NCBI GenBank assembly: GCA_949285835.1
Contig: CASEAR010000063.1
Coordinates: 1 to 34,038 of the forward strand
Length of the DNA stretch: 34,038 nucleotides
Direction: 5' to 3'
Source of the DNA: an uncultured Verrucomicrobiota bacterium
GTDB lineage: Bacteria > Verrucomicrobiota > Kiritimatiellia > RFP12 > UBA3636
How positions within the stretch are numbered: position 1 is the stretch's first letter; each line of letters opens with the position of its first letter. This document shows positions 1-11,834 of this stretch, piece after piece. Below the pieces are notes generated by a model, which searched no databases, was not told where the DNA came from, and saw nothing but the letters and a program-made list of their open reading frames with translations. The translations under genes were made by a program, and so were the position numbers.

Positions 1-61
1 CCTATTTTACAGGGCTTTTGTGATGTTTTCATCAGGCGTATAATTTTTTTTTGCAACGGTA

Positions 62-91
62 TTGACTTTGCGGGGCCGAAAGTGATAGATT
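62..91 (+). promoter_or_regulatory. probable rrn promoter (sigma70-like, extended -10)
   Basis: TTGACT at 62-67 and TAGATT at 86-91 are separated by 18 bases, with TG at 83-84 giving an extended -10 (TGaTAGATT). It lies about 335 bases before the mature 16S end and ahead of boxA, as expected for an rrn leader promoter. Consensus match is moderate; no transcript evidence. Confidence 0.5.
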
Positions 92-189
92 TTCCCACAT
101 GCGCAGCAAACCGCGAGGCCCGGCTGAGGTCGGGGACAGCGCGGCGGGCTGCTTGGCGCTCCGGACACCGGACAGCGGTGCGAGGCGCC

Positions 190-203
190 TGTTCTTTGAA
201 AAC
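190..203 (+). promoter_or_regulatory. boxA antitermination element, leader copy
   Basis: TGTTCTTTGAAAAC closely matches the rrn boxA of Bacillus (TGTTCTTTGAAAACT) and resembles E. coli TGCTCTTTAACAA, the NusB/NusE binding site for Rho-resistant rRNA transcription. An identical copy lies before the 23S gene at 2534-2547. Confidence 0.75.
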
Positions 204-216
204 ACAATCGCATTCG
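199..216 (+). repeat. 18-nt inverted repeat, left arm (pairs with 2510-2527)
   Basis: AAAACACAATCGCATTCG is the perfect reverse complement of 2510-2527, just ahead of the second boxA. In the transcript the arms would pair around the whole 16S-tRNA-tRNA segment. It overlaps the 3' end of the leader boxA, so pairing and boxA use may compete. Confidence 0.7.
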
Positions 217-303
217 GGCCGCGCATTCCGCGACGCGCCGCAGGCCGCATCCGGCGGTTTCCTCTTTCGCATAGGTGGGGGAGACGCTTACCGGGGCGGA
301 GCT

Positions 304-365
304 GACCGGCAGGCGGGAGGCGGGTCCGACAGCAAATAGTTCATGCTTATAGAAGAAGAGAATCG
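304..365 (+). other. 16S rRNA processing stem, 5' arm
   Basis: This stretch pairs with 2116-2181. Read as its reverse complement, the spacer arm shows the same order of blocks (GCGGGAGGC, CAGCA, AGTTCA-like, ATAGA, AAGAAG) with small bulges. The two arms enclose the 16S gene and resemble the RNase III processing stalk of other rrn operons. Confidence 0.6.
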
Positions 366-425
366 TATTTAACCCGAAACAGAGTCCGGGTCCCCCGAGG
401 GGGTCAGCCCGGGCGAAGATTTCAA

Positions 426-1998
<1,573 letters not shown>

Positions 1999-2115
1999 CG
2001 GACCGCAGCGATGCGGATTCCGAGGTCAATAGCCGATGCGCTGGCGCAAGCCGGCGCATCCCGGCGACACATAGGCGCTCCTGCCGTGCGAACGGCGAGA
2101 GGGCGCACCCCAAGA

Positions 2116-2181
2116 CGGTTCTTCTTCTCTATGGAAGAGCGTGAAGCTCTGCTGCCGGGCCCCAGCCTCCCGCTTGCCGGC
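2116..2181 (+). other. 16S rRNA processing stem, 3' arm
   Basis: Complementary, with bulges, to 304-365. It lies in the internal spacer between 16S and tRNA-Ala, so cleavage of this duplex would release the 16S precursor from the tRNAs. The remaining spacer (1991-2115 and 2182-2269) shows no gene. Confidence 0.6.
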
Positions 2182-2269
2182 GGCTGTACGGTTTTTTTGC
2201 GTACGGCGCCGGAGTGGCAGACGGGCAAGACGCAGGCTGCTGAGGCGCTGCAGAAGAAAGATACGGAGC

Positions 2270-2345
2270 GGGGGCATAGCTCAGTTGGCAGAGCGCCAGC
2301 TTTGCAAGCTGGATGTCGCCGGTTCGACCCCGGCTGCCTCCACCA
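2270..2345 (+). tRNA. tRNA-Ala (anticodon TGC)
   Basis: A 7-bp acceptor stem is formed by GGGGGCA (2270-2276) and TGCCTCC (2335-2341) with one G-T pair. The anticodon stem-loop is CCAGC-TTTGCAA-GCTGG and the T-loop GTTCGAC is present. The CCA end is encoded (2343-2345). It sits in the 16S-23S spacer, the usual place for this tRNA. Confidence 0.97.
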
Positions 2346-2385
2346 TTGCACGGGGTGGAAACGAAAAGGACTTCGTGCGGGACGC

Positions 2386-2462
2386 GGGCGTGTAGCTCAG
2401 TCGGTTAGAGCGCGTCCCTGATAAGGACGAGGTCACTGGTTCGATTCCAGTCACGCCCACCA
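2386..2462 (+). tRNA. tRNA-Ile (anticodon GAT)
   Basis: Acceptor arms GGGCGTG (2386-2392) and CACGCCC (2452-2458) pair fully. The anticodon stem-loop CGTCC-CTGATAA-GGACG gives GAT, and the T-loop is GTTCGATTC. An encoded CCA follows. It is separated from tRNA-Ala by 40 bases within the spacer. Confidence 0.97.
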
Positions 2463-2509
2463 CTGCGTCTGACGGCGCGGCGTTGGGGGGGAGAGAAGTT
2501 TACGAGGTT

Positions 2510-2527
2510 CGAATGCGATTGTGTTTT
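2510..2527 (+). repeat. 18-nt inverted repeat, right arm (pairs with 199-216)
   Basis: CGAATGCGATTGTGTTTT is the exact reverse complement of 199-216. It lies after tRNA-Ile and directly before the second boxA, so the pair would form an outer helix around 16S plus both tRNAs. Confidence 0.7.
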
Positions 2528-2533
2528 TGAAGT

Positions 2534-2547
2534 TGTTCTTTGAAAAC
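2534..2547 (+). promoter_or_regulatory. boxA antitermination element, spacer copy
   Basis: TGTTCTTTGAAAAC is identical to the leader copy at 190-203. A second boxA ahead of 23S is a known rrn feature that reloads the antitermination complex. It runs straight into an AACCTGAGAGAGAG segment that pairs with 5638-5654 after the 23S gene. Confidence 0.72.
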
Positions 2548-2668
2548 CTGAGAGAGAGAAGAATACAGAAGGCCGTTCCGGAAGGGACGGCCGGAGAAAC
2601 AAGCGAGATTCAATAATAGGCAACAAAAACCGAGAGCGTGTTTTCGAATCTGAAGGATTTAGAAGCAC

Positions 2669-5577
<2,909 letters not shown>

Positions 5578-5664
5578 GTGCACTTCTTCGGGTTCGAAAA
5601 CACGGACTCGGTGAGAGCCTTTTTGCTTCTCGTTTGTCCCTCTCACTCTCAGGTTTGCTCTTTT

Positions 5665-5783
5665 TGCCTGGTGGCCATAGCGAGGAAGAAACACCCGTCC
5701 CCATTCCGAACACGGAAGTTAAGAGCCCCAGCGGCGAGGGTACTGCGGGAGTCGCCCGTGGGAGAGTAGCACGTCGCCAGGCA
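5665..5783 (+). rRNA. rrf: 5S ribosomal RNA
   Basis: The ends TGCCTGGTGG and CGCCAGGCA pair to form helix I. The conserved CCGTCCCCATTCCGAACACGG (split over 5696-5716) and GTTAAG blocks are intact, and the length is about 119. It follows 23S by about 90 bases and is the last gene of the operon. Confidence 0.96.
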
Positions 5784-5793
5784 TTTCTCTTGG

Positions 5794-5830
5794 GACCCGC
5801 CGGTTGAAACATACCGGCGGGTCTTTTTTT
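5794..5830 (+). terminator. rrn intrinsic terminator
   Basis: A perfect 10-bp stem GACCCGCCGG / CCGGCGGGTC (5794-5803 and 5814-5823) with a 10-base loop is followed by seven T (5824-5830). It starts 11 bases after 5S. Confidence 0.95.
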
Positions 5831-5880
5831 GCTTCTTGCCCCGCCGTCTTACGCAGCGTTCGCCTTGGCGCTTCCCTCTC

Positions 5881-5902
5881 CAGCGGCAGCGCTTCCCGGT
5901 TC
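5881..5902 (+). repeat. 22-nt direct repeat, copy 1
   Basis: CAGCGGCAGCGCTTCCCGGT plus TC is identical to 6006-6027. It lies just past the rrn terminator and contains the self-complementary AGCGCT core. Function unknown. Confidence 0.7.
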
Positions 5903-6005
5903 CTCCGCATCACCTTGGAAAAGCCCGCTTTTTCCGCTCTTTTTTGCACCGGTCCCGCCGCTGTTTCTTGCCGCCTAATTCGGTGTCAGTCCCGCCTTTT
6001 TTCTG

Positions 6006-6027
6006 CAGCGGCAGCGCTTCCCGGTTC
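6006..6027 (+). repeat. 22-nt direct repeat, copy 2
   Basis: Identical to 5881-5902, 125 bases further on. The following sequence diverges at once, so this is a short dispersed element and not a tandem duplication. Confidence 0.7.
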
Positions 6028-7311
6028 AGCGGCGCCTCGGGGAAGGCCGCCGTTGTCCCCGCGCCCCTCTCGCACCGCTTCCGCCGCCGCAATGCAACCC
6101 GGCGAAATGTCCGCAGATTTTATTACTCCGTTCCGTGACCGATCTGCGTCAGTGTTTAGAGTCGGAGCGCCGTCAGGGAATGGCGTGCAAGGGCCGGTAG
6201 TTCACGTGGAGGATGGGAATACCGCTTAGGAGTGTACTTCGGGCGTGCGAAGATGGGTATGGCGTATGTACGGCTTCGTTTTTAACGTGTAATGGAGCAA
6301 TCAAGATGCGTTGCCGGGTGGCGGAGGGGACGCATGATCTGTTCCCGAACGCGTGCCGATAGTCCGTAGTCGACATGCTATGTCTCTATCGGGTCGATGA
6401 GACGCGGCGGCTGGCGGCAGATCGAGTTTGCATAGCCAGTTTCAAGGCGGAACACGATTAAATCAGGCACTTGCGAAAGGGAGAACCTCGTCGCTTCCGA
6501 CCATGTTCCCGCGCCCCTCTTGCACCGGTCCCGCCGCCGTAATGCCGCTTTATGTATGAATGGGTCTGTCATTTGGACGGCTGACAATTGAATCCTTACG
6601 GGAAACTTGCGCAGCATATTGTGTTTTGGTGTTTTTAGACATTCCCGTTTGTCAGGCGGCCGCAAGGTGTTTTTCAACGCGGTTTGTTCACGCAGCCTTA
6701 TGTCTCGCCAAACTTTCGCCGCTGCAATCCGCGGCTGCGGATAGAAACAGCGGGCTTGTATTTTGCGGCAGAAAATTTTTCTGGGAAGTCACGCTATGTA
6801 CAGGCGCGAGCGTTTTTTGGTTGCTGCAGGGTCATTGGCAGACCATATTTTTGCGAAAGCGTATTTTGTTTTGCCGGTCATTATATTGGAGACAAATTGT
6901 TTAAGCGGCATCGTGTGAATGGAGCGCTGAATATAGTATGTATTTTTTAATCAGAAAGTTATGCGGTTAACAGGATTGGACGGGCGATGCTTTTTGACAT
7001 GTGTTCCGGCCGCACCGGCGTTTAGAATTTTCGATGCATTTTGTATCGTTATCCGAAACGGCTGGGATTTGCGCACGTTGTTTCGACATACTCTCAAAAT
7101 GTGTGCGGTAAATGTTTTCTGTTATTGTTCAGACGTAAATCCGGTTTTGATGGTGCCGGGTAAAGCGGTTCAGTGGTGAAGCGGTATTTTGCCGGGGAAT
7201 CTGCAAGCGTGTTTGTGTCAGGAGCGCCGTGTCAGGCGGGCTGAACGCCGGTTATTGCCCGAATGCCGGATACATGTTAAAATCAGAGCCGAATTTCGAA
7301 AGGGTGTGTTT

Positions 7312-8538
7312 GTGAAGATTTTCAAGTTTTCTGCGATAAGGCCAGTTTCCGGTTTTGAAAAATCGATTGCTTCGCTGCCGTACGACGTTATGGATACGGA
7401 AGAAGCGCGCCATATGGCGGACGGCAACCGGGATTCGTTTTTGCATGTGGTTCGGTCTGAAATAGATTTGCCGGATGGCACGGATCCTCATTCCAGTCAG
7501 GTTTACGAGGCTGCCGGGCGGGCGCTGCGCAAGCTTACGGACGACGGACGCATGTTCCGTGAAGACACGCCTTCATTGTACATATACCGTCAGACGATGA
7601 ACGGACGGGCGCAAACGGCGGTCGTGGCGTGCTGCCGTATTGATGACTATGCGAACGGAACGATTCTGCGGCATGAAAAGACGAGGAAGGACAAGGAAGA
7701 CGACCGCACCAATCACATTCTTGCCACGAATGCGAATACGGGACAGGTTTTTCTGACGTATCGAGATCAAGGCGGGATAGACGCGCTTGTGAGGGAAGAG
7801 TGCCGTGCAGCGCCGCTTTACGATTTTACAGCGGACGACGGGGTGGGGCACACGGTATGGAAGGCCGCTGATCCGGATGCGATTGCCGCAGCATTTGAGA
7901 GTGTGCCGAAAGCTTATATCGCCGACGGGCATCACAGGTCCGCGGCGTCTTACAGAGCAGGGATGGAGAAGCGCAGGCTTGCGGGGGCGGATTTTGATCC
8001 GGATGCTGAATACAACAGGTTTATGGCATGCCTGTTCCCTGCCTCGCAGCTTAAGATACTGCCCTACAACAGATGTGTGCGCGATCTTAACGGGATGGAT
8101 GCCGGCGGTTTTTTGGAAGCGGTTCGCGGCACCGGGGCTTTTACGGTCTCGGAGACGGATGAAGCGGCGTCGGATAAACCGTGTTCGTGCGTGGTTATAA
8201 TTGCGGGGCGCAAATGGAAGCTGGAGTGGAATGTTCCGGATGGGGCGGATCCTGTTTCGGTTCTCGACGTCAGCTATCTGCAGGAAAATCTGCTTGCTCC
8301 GGTTCTTGGAATCGGCGATCCGCGTACGGATCCAAGGATATTTTTTGTGGGAGGGATCCGTGGAACGGGCGAGCTTGTGAAGGTCACCTCGGAAGGGCAG
8401 GCCGCAGCGGCGTTTTCGATGTATCCGGTTTCAATTTCGCAGATGATGGATATCGCGGACAGCGGCGGGATTATGCCGCCCAAGAGTACGTGGTTTGAGC
8501 CGAAATTGAGAAGCGGGCTGCTGGTTCACACACTTTAA
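7312..8538 (+). CDS. DUF1015 family protein
   Basis: A 408-residue cytoplasmic protein. The N-terminal block VKIFKFSAIRPVSG...IASLPYDVMDTEEAR and the central YIADGHHRSAASY (His207/His208) are signatures of the DUF1015 family, whose biochemical role is not established. Family members often occur next to serine-biosynthesis genes, which is not the case here. I place the start at the GTG at 7312, because the family begins with this K-I-x-x-F motif and a purine-rich AAAGGG lies about eight bases upstream. The frame stays open back to 7189, but those residues look unlike the family. It is followed 27 bases later by the Bax-inhibitor gene, so it is probably the first gene of a six-gene run. No signal peptide or membrane segment is visible. 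Confidence 0.85.
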   Translation: MKIFKFSAIRPVSGFEKSIASLPYDVMDTEEARHMADGNRDSFLHVVRSEIDLPDGTDPHSSQVYEAAGRALRKLTDDGRMFREDTPSLYIYRQTMNGRAQTAVVACCRIDDYANGTILRHEKTRKDKEDDRTNHILATNANTGQVFLTYRDQGGIDALVREECRAAPLYDFTADDGVGHTVWKAADPDAIAAAFESVPKAYIADGHHRSAASYRAGMEKRRLAGADFDPDAEYNRFMACLFPASQLKILPYNRCVRDLNGMDAGGFLEAVRGTGAFTVSETDEAASDKPCSCVVIIAGRKWKLEWNVPDGADPVSVLDVSYLQENLLAPVLGIGDPRTDPRIFFVGGIRGTGELVKVTSEGQAAAAFSMYPVSISQMMDIADSGGIMPPKSTWFEPKLRSGLLVHTL

Positions 8539-8565
8539 TAAAACAAAATAAATGGAGGTCGCTGT

Positions 8566-9234
8566 ATGCAGAGCAGTACGTTGTATAGGAAAGCGGAAGC
8601 AGCCGGGCGGGAGGAAGCCGTTTCGGGGGCGATGTATAATCTGATTCTCGGCGGGATGCTTGTCTGGGGGTTTGCAATTAATTTCCTGATGGTGAAGTAT
8701 CTGCCGGTTCAGGTTCTTGCGGTCAATCCCATTGTATTTCTGGTTGCGTTTCTGGCGTTGTGCTTCGGCGGAATATGGATTGTCAACAGGACGGAAAGCG
8801 CGGCAGTTGCGTTCATCGGTTATACGATGATTGTTGCGCCGATAGGGATTTCCGTTTACGCGAACGTTGCTGCTTCGGCGCGGGAGACGGTTATTCTTGC
8901 GTTTCAGTATACCTCTCTGATATCGATTGGGATGATGGCTCTGGGTACAATTTTCCCGGTGTTTTTCCGCCGCATTTCGGGAGCGTTGTTTATAGCGCTT
9001 CTTTTTGCATTCGCGGTGATGGTTCTTTCGATATTTTTCCCGTCGCTTGAGGCTGGAGGGTGGCTGGACAAGCTGATTCTTGTCATATTCTGCGGCTACA
9101 TAGGGTATGACTGGGGCGTTGCCAATTCGCTGCCGCAGACACCGCTGAACGCCATACGCGGCGCGGCGATGCTGTATATAGACATAATAAATCTCTTTAT
9201 CACGATACTCAGGCTTTTGTCGCGCCGTGACTGA
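8566..9234 (+). CDS. Bax inhibitor-1/YccA family membrane protein
   Basis: A 222-residue integral membrane protein with about seven hydrophobic segments, starting at residues 20-40 and ending near 190-215. The C-terminus (GYDWGVANSLPQTPLNAIRG, then AMLYIDIINLFITILRLL and SRRD) fits the family's closing motif, an Asp-containing helix followed by a basic RRD tail. In bacteria such proteins (YccA, YetJ) sit in the inner membrane. YccA modulates the FtsH protease, and YetJ has pH-sensitive calcium leak activity. Which applies here cannot be told. GGAGGT at 8554-8559, seven bases before the ATG, fixes the start. The 27-base gaps on both sides suggest co-transcription with the DUF1015 and zinc-ribbon genes. 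Confidence 0.9.
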   Translation: MQSSTLYRKAEAAGREEAVSGAMYNLILGGMLVWGFAINFLMVKYLPVQVLAVNPIVFLVAFLALCFGGIWIVNRTESAAVAFIGYTMIVAPIGISVYANVAASARETVILAFQYTSLISIGMMALGTIFPVFFRRISGALFIALLFAFAVMVLSIFFPSLEAGGWLDKLILVIFCGYIGYDWGVANSLPQTPLNAIRGAAMLYIDIINLFITILRLLSRRD

Positions 9235-9261
9235 GTTGGTGTTTGCGGATTCTGTAAAGGT

Positions 9262-9663
9262 ATGAAGAACTGCATTTCATGCCGCAGACCCATACATGAT
9301 GACGATGAGGTATGCGGATACTGCGGCGCCGTTCAAAGGGAGAAGGACGTTTTCGTTGATACCGGGGCGCCGTCGGATGTTCCGCACGCCGTTGACGCCG
9401 GGGTCGAGGAGGGCGGTTCTCCGCCGGCAGTGCGCTGTCCGAAATGCGGCGGTACGGATTGCGTACTTGTGCACAGAGTATCGGAGCGGGAGTCAGACAG
9501 CATGATTTCTCTTATTCTGTGGACGCTTTTGTGGACGCTTATATTTGGACCGACGGGGTTGCTGTGCGGATTGCTCGGTGTGGCGAATCCATGCGGTGAA
9601 TACCGGATGAGGACGGTGCGCCGGTATTACGCATGCAGGGACTGCGGGCACAGGTTTGTATGA
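9262..9663 (+). CDS. zinc-ribbon membrane protein
   Basis: A 133-residue protein of no named family that I can fix. It opens with a four-cysteine ribbon (C4-x2-C7, C18-x2-C21). A second ribbon is split: VRCPKCGGTDC in the middle and YYACRDCGHRFV at the end, with a hydrophobic hairpin (ISLILWTLLWTLIFGPTGLLCGLLG) between. The layout suggests a membrane-anchored metal-binding domain exposed on one face. An AAAGG-type ribosome site precedes the ATG. Its stop codon overlaps the start of the DUF2085 gene (ATGA at 9660-9663), so the two are probably translated together. The role is unknown; it may tether or sense for the glycosyltransferase group behind it. Confidence 0.75.
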   Translation: MKNCISCRRPIHDDDEVCGYCGAVQREKDVFVDTGAPSDVPHAVDAGVEEGGSPPAVRCPKCGGTDCVLVHRVSERESDSMISLILWTLLWTLIFGPTGLLCGLLGVANPCGEYRMRTVRRYYACRDCGHRFV

Positions 9664-10025
9664 GGCTGTGTGACGGCATTTGGATCAAGCTGATGCGGGC
9701 TGGAGCGATGTCCGGCTGTCATCAGCGTGCGGATCGGAGTTTTTTTCTGTTCGGGTATCAGTTCCCCGTCTGTGCGAGGTGTCTGGGCTGTGCGGTGGGC
9801 TGGTGCGGCGGATTTCTGCTTTATGCCTGCTGCGGTTTTTTGCCCCAGCTTGCAGTTTTCGGCAGTTTGATTATGGCGGCGGACTGGTCGGTTCAGCGTT
9901 TTTGGGGCGTTGAATCAACGAATTTGAGGCGGTTCCTTACCGGGATGCTTTTCGGCGCAGGCGTTTCAAATGCCGCAGGGTACATTATTGCCGGCGTTTT
10001 TCTCTCAGATATTTCCATAAAATGA
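9660..10025 (+). CDS. DUF2085 family membrane protein
   Basis: A 121-residue small membrane protein. The N-terminal signature SGCHQRADRSFFLFGYQFPVCARCLG (Cys20, His21, Cys38, Cys41 from this start) is that of DUF2085. In this family Cys/His residues before the first helix are conserved and probably bind a metal, but the function is unknown. Three hydrophobic segments follow, the middle one containing a conserved-looking MAADWSVQ. I chose the ATG at 9660, because it makes an ATGA overlap with the preceding stop and the downstream gene uses the same arrangement. An upstream in-frame ATG at 9633 would run inside the zinc-ribbon gene. Confidence 0.8.
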   Translation: MRLCDGIWIKLMRAGAMSGCHQRADRSFFLFGYQFPVCARCLGCAVGWCGGFLLYACCGFLPQLAVFGSLIMAADWSVQRFWGVESTNLRRFLTGMLFGAGVSNAAGYIIAGVFLSDISIK

Positions 10026-10894
10026 CCGGTTGTGGGACAGTTTCTGTCATCATCCCGGCGTATAACTGTGCGGGATTTCTGCGCAGAGCGGTGGACAGCG
10101 CCCTTTCGCAGACGGTTGCTCCGTGTGAAGTGATCATTGCGGACGATGGAAGTACGGATGATACCGGTGCGGTGGCGAGATCGTACGGCGGTGCGGTGGA
10201 TTATTTCAGAATACCGCATTCCGGGGTCTACACAGTTCGGAGTGCGGCACTGGAACGTGTGCACGGCGATTGGTTTCTGAATCTGGATGCGGATAATTTT
10301 ATAGAATCCGGCTTTATATCAGCCTCACTTGATGTCCTCCGCAATGCGCTTGCGGTAAATCCGAAAACGGCGTTTGCGTATCCAGACAGGATACACTTCC
10401 GGCGCAGGGAGGTGTATAAGAGGGTTCCGGAATTTGACATGAACTTGTTTAAAAAGGGTAATTTTGTGGATATGAACAGCGTCGTATCTACAAGAGCCGC
10501 AAAAGAAATCGGGTTCGACGGCAGTTTCAATTCCGGATGGGGTGATTATGATTTTTTTCTTGGAATGGCAAGGGCCGGTTATTGCGGCGTGGCGCAGCAT
10601 GCAAGCCCGCTGCATTACATGGTAAGAGACGGCAGCATAACCGCGGCGACAGAGAAAGATCTTGGACGCAAGCGTATGCTTATGCGCAAGATTATCGCCA
10701 AGCATGCGGGCTTTTTTTCGGAAAAGGAAGCGTCTGAGGCAGTGGCGGCGTTCTCCGATGAAGCGGTTATAAGGGGGATTGTGTCCGGCATGCTGGAAGA
10801 TGGGATGTACGGGAGCGCGTTAAAATACTTTTTTTCACAGCTGCCGGCGTATCCGCGGCTGCCGTTCCCGTTCCTGAGGGGGCATTGCCAATGA
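10022..10894 (+). CDS. family 2 glycosyltransferase (GT-A fold)
   Basis: A 290-residue protein. VSVIIPAYN (7-15), the nucleotide-sugar motif IIADDGSTDDT (38-48) and the metal-binding DxD as NLDADN (Asp89, Asp91) are all intact, so an inverting sugar transferase using a UDP- or similar donor is expected. The C-terminal third carries a DYDFFLGMARAG segment like the acceptor-side ED motif of GT2 enzymes. No membrane segment is present, so it would act at the inner face of the membrane. It begins in an ATGA overlap with the DUF2085 gene and ends in another with the next glycosyltransferase. Together they probably add successive sugars to a surface glycan or glycolipid; the acceptor is not identifiable. 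Confidence 0.9.
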   Translation: MTGCGTVSVIIPAYNCAGFLRRAVDSALSQTVAPCEVIIADDGSTDDTGAVARSYGGAVDYFRIPHSGVYTVRSAALERVHGDWFLNLDADNFIESGFISASLDVLRNALAVNPKTAFAYPDRIHFRRREVYKRVPEFDMNLFKKGNFVDMNSVVSTRAAKEIGFDGSFNSGWGDYDFFLGMARAGYCGVAQHASPLHYMVRDGSITAATEKDLGRKRMLMRKIIAKHAGFFSEKEASEAVAAFSDEAVIRGIVSGMLEDGMYGSALKYFFSQLPAYPRLPFPFLRGHCQ

Positions 10895-11721
10895 AGAAGA
10901 CGCTCGCGGTAATTCTCAACAGGAATGGCCTCGCACTTACGGCGGAGTGTTGCAAAACGCTTGCGGCGCAGACTATGCCTGGGCTTTTTGTTCTCGTGGT
11001 GGACAATGGTTCCTCGGAGTGCGGGCAGGATGAACTGCGCGCGGCGTGTCCAAATGCCGCCGTCATACGGTCAAGTGTAAATCTCGGTTTCGCCGGGGGA
11101 GTGAATTTCGGCCTCAAGTACGCGGCAGACAGCGGCATCGCATATGACTATGTCTGGCTGCTGAACAACGACACTGTATGCGGCAGGGGAGCGCTTGCCG
11201 CATTGGCGGGGAGCCTCGAAAGCGATCCGCGCAATGGGGCGGCCGGTTGTTCGATGATGCAGAAGGGCGGGGGCAGGCTGCCGTCCGCAATGAGAATGTC
11301 TCGCCCGTTTTATTTTCCACTCCCGTGCCGGGCGTCTGAACCTCCGGAATTTATATGTGGAGCATGTATTCTGATACGGTGTGAAGCGCTGGAGGATACG
11401 GGGAGTCTGGATGAACGGTTTTTCTTTTTCTTTGAAGACGCCGACTGGTGCTTTAGGGCGCGCCGAAGAGGCTGGAACCTCGTCATTGCGGACGGCGCCC
11501 GCGTAATTCATGAGGGCGGAGCCACCGCCCGCAGGAATTCTTATCAGTCCTCACTTCATTACAGGGCTGGGCATGTGCTGTTCGCACGGCGTTATGCCGC
11601 CTGTCCGTTTGCAGCGGTTCTTCCGCCGCTGGTGTTCAGACTCGTTTCAGACCTGGCGGCATTCCGGTTTCACTCTTTTGCCGGGGCGCTCGCGGGATTT
11701 GCGGATGGTTTGCGGAAGTAG
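10891..11721 (+). CDS. family 2 glycosyltransferase, rhamnosyltransferase-like
   Basis: A 276-residue GT2 enzyme of the WbbL/rhamnosyltransferase-like type. It has VILNRNG (7-13), LVVDNGS (Asp38), the typical VNLGFAGGVNFGL loop, WLLNNDT (Asp94 as the DxD equivalent) and FFFFEDADWCFRARRRGW, matching the ED-DWC(F/L)R block that follows in this group. The ATG at 10891 overlaps the previous stop. A TTG two codons earlier is a poorer choice. It is the last gene of the operon. The short spacer to the convergent regulator gene (11722-11834) shows no clear T-tailed hairpin. The donor sugar is not predictable from the sequence. Confidence 0.9.
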   Translation: MKKTLAVILNRNGLALTAECCKTLAAQTMPGLFVLVVDNGSSECGQDELRAACPNAAVIRSSVNLGFAGGVNFGLKYAADSGIAYDYVWLLNNDTVCGRGALAALAGSLESDPRNGAAGCSMMQKGGGRLPSAMRMSRPFYFPLPCRASEPPEFICGACILIRCEALEDTGSLDERFFFFFEDADWCFRARRRGWNLVIADGARVIHEGGATARRNSYQSSLHYRAGHVLFARRYAACPFAAVLPPLVFRLVSDLAAFRFHSFAGALAGFADGLRK

Positions 11722-11834
11722 GGGCAATATCAGGTCTGGAAAAGCGGATAGAAGAAACGTGAAGGGTTTTGCATCCGTCTGTTTTTTTGTATCAGGTCTT
11801 TGACGGAACAATGAGCGGCAGTTTCCCGCCCGCA

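Larger units (their letters stand above)
1..425 (+). other. rrn operon upstream and leader region
   Basis: No protein gene is supported here; open frames crossing it are shadows running into the 16S gene. It holds the probable rrn promoter (62-91), a boxA-like element (190-203), one arm of an 18-nt inverted repeat (199-216) and the 5' arm of the 16S processing stem (304-365). The first 60 bases, AT-rich around 40-53, contain nothing I recognise. Confidence 0.7.
5831..7311. other. gene-poor spacer with short dispersed repeats
   Basis: About 1.5 kb without a supported gene. Open frames of 60-140 codons on both strands have no recognisable family, no good ribosome binding sites and overlap one another. 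A 22-nt repeat occurs at 5881-5902 and 6006-6027. A looser family with GCGCCCCTCT..GCACCG..TCCCGCCGCCG lies at 6058-6095 and 6508-6545, with a partial copy near 5945. No tRNA, transposase or CRISPR repeat was seen. Confidence 0.55.

Noticed and set aside
5804-7179. Frames of 60-141 codons in the spacer after the rrn operon (for example 6560-6904, 6684-6950, 6961-7179)
   Set aside because: Overlapping, odd composition, no family resemblance and no good ribosome sites.
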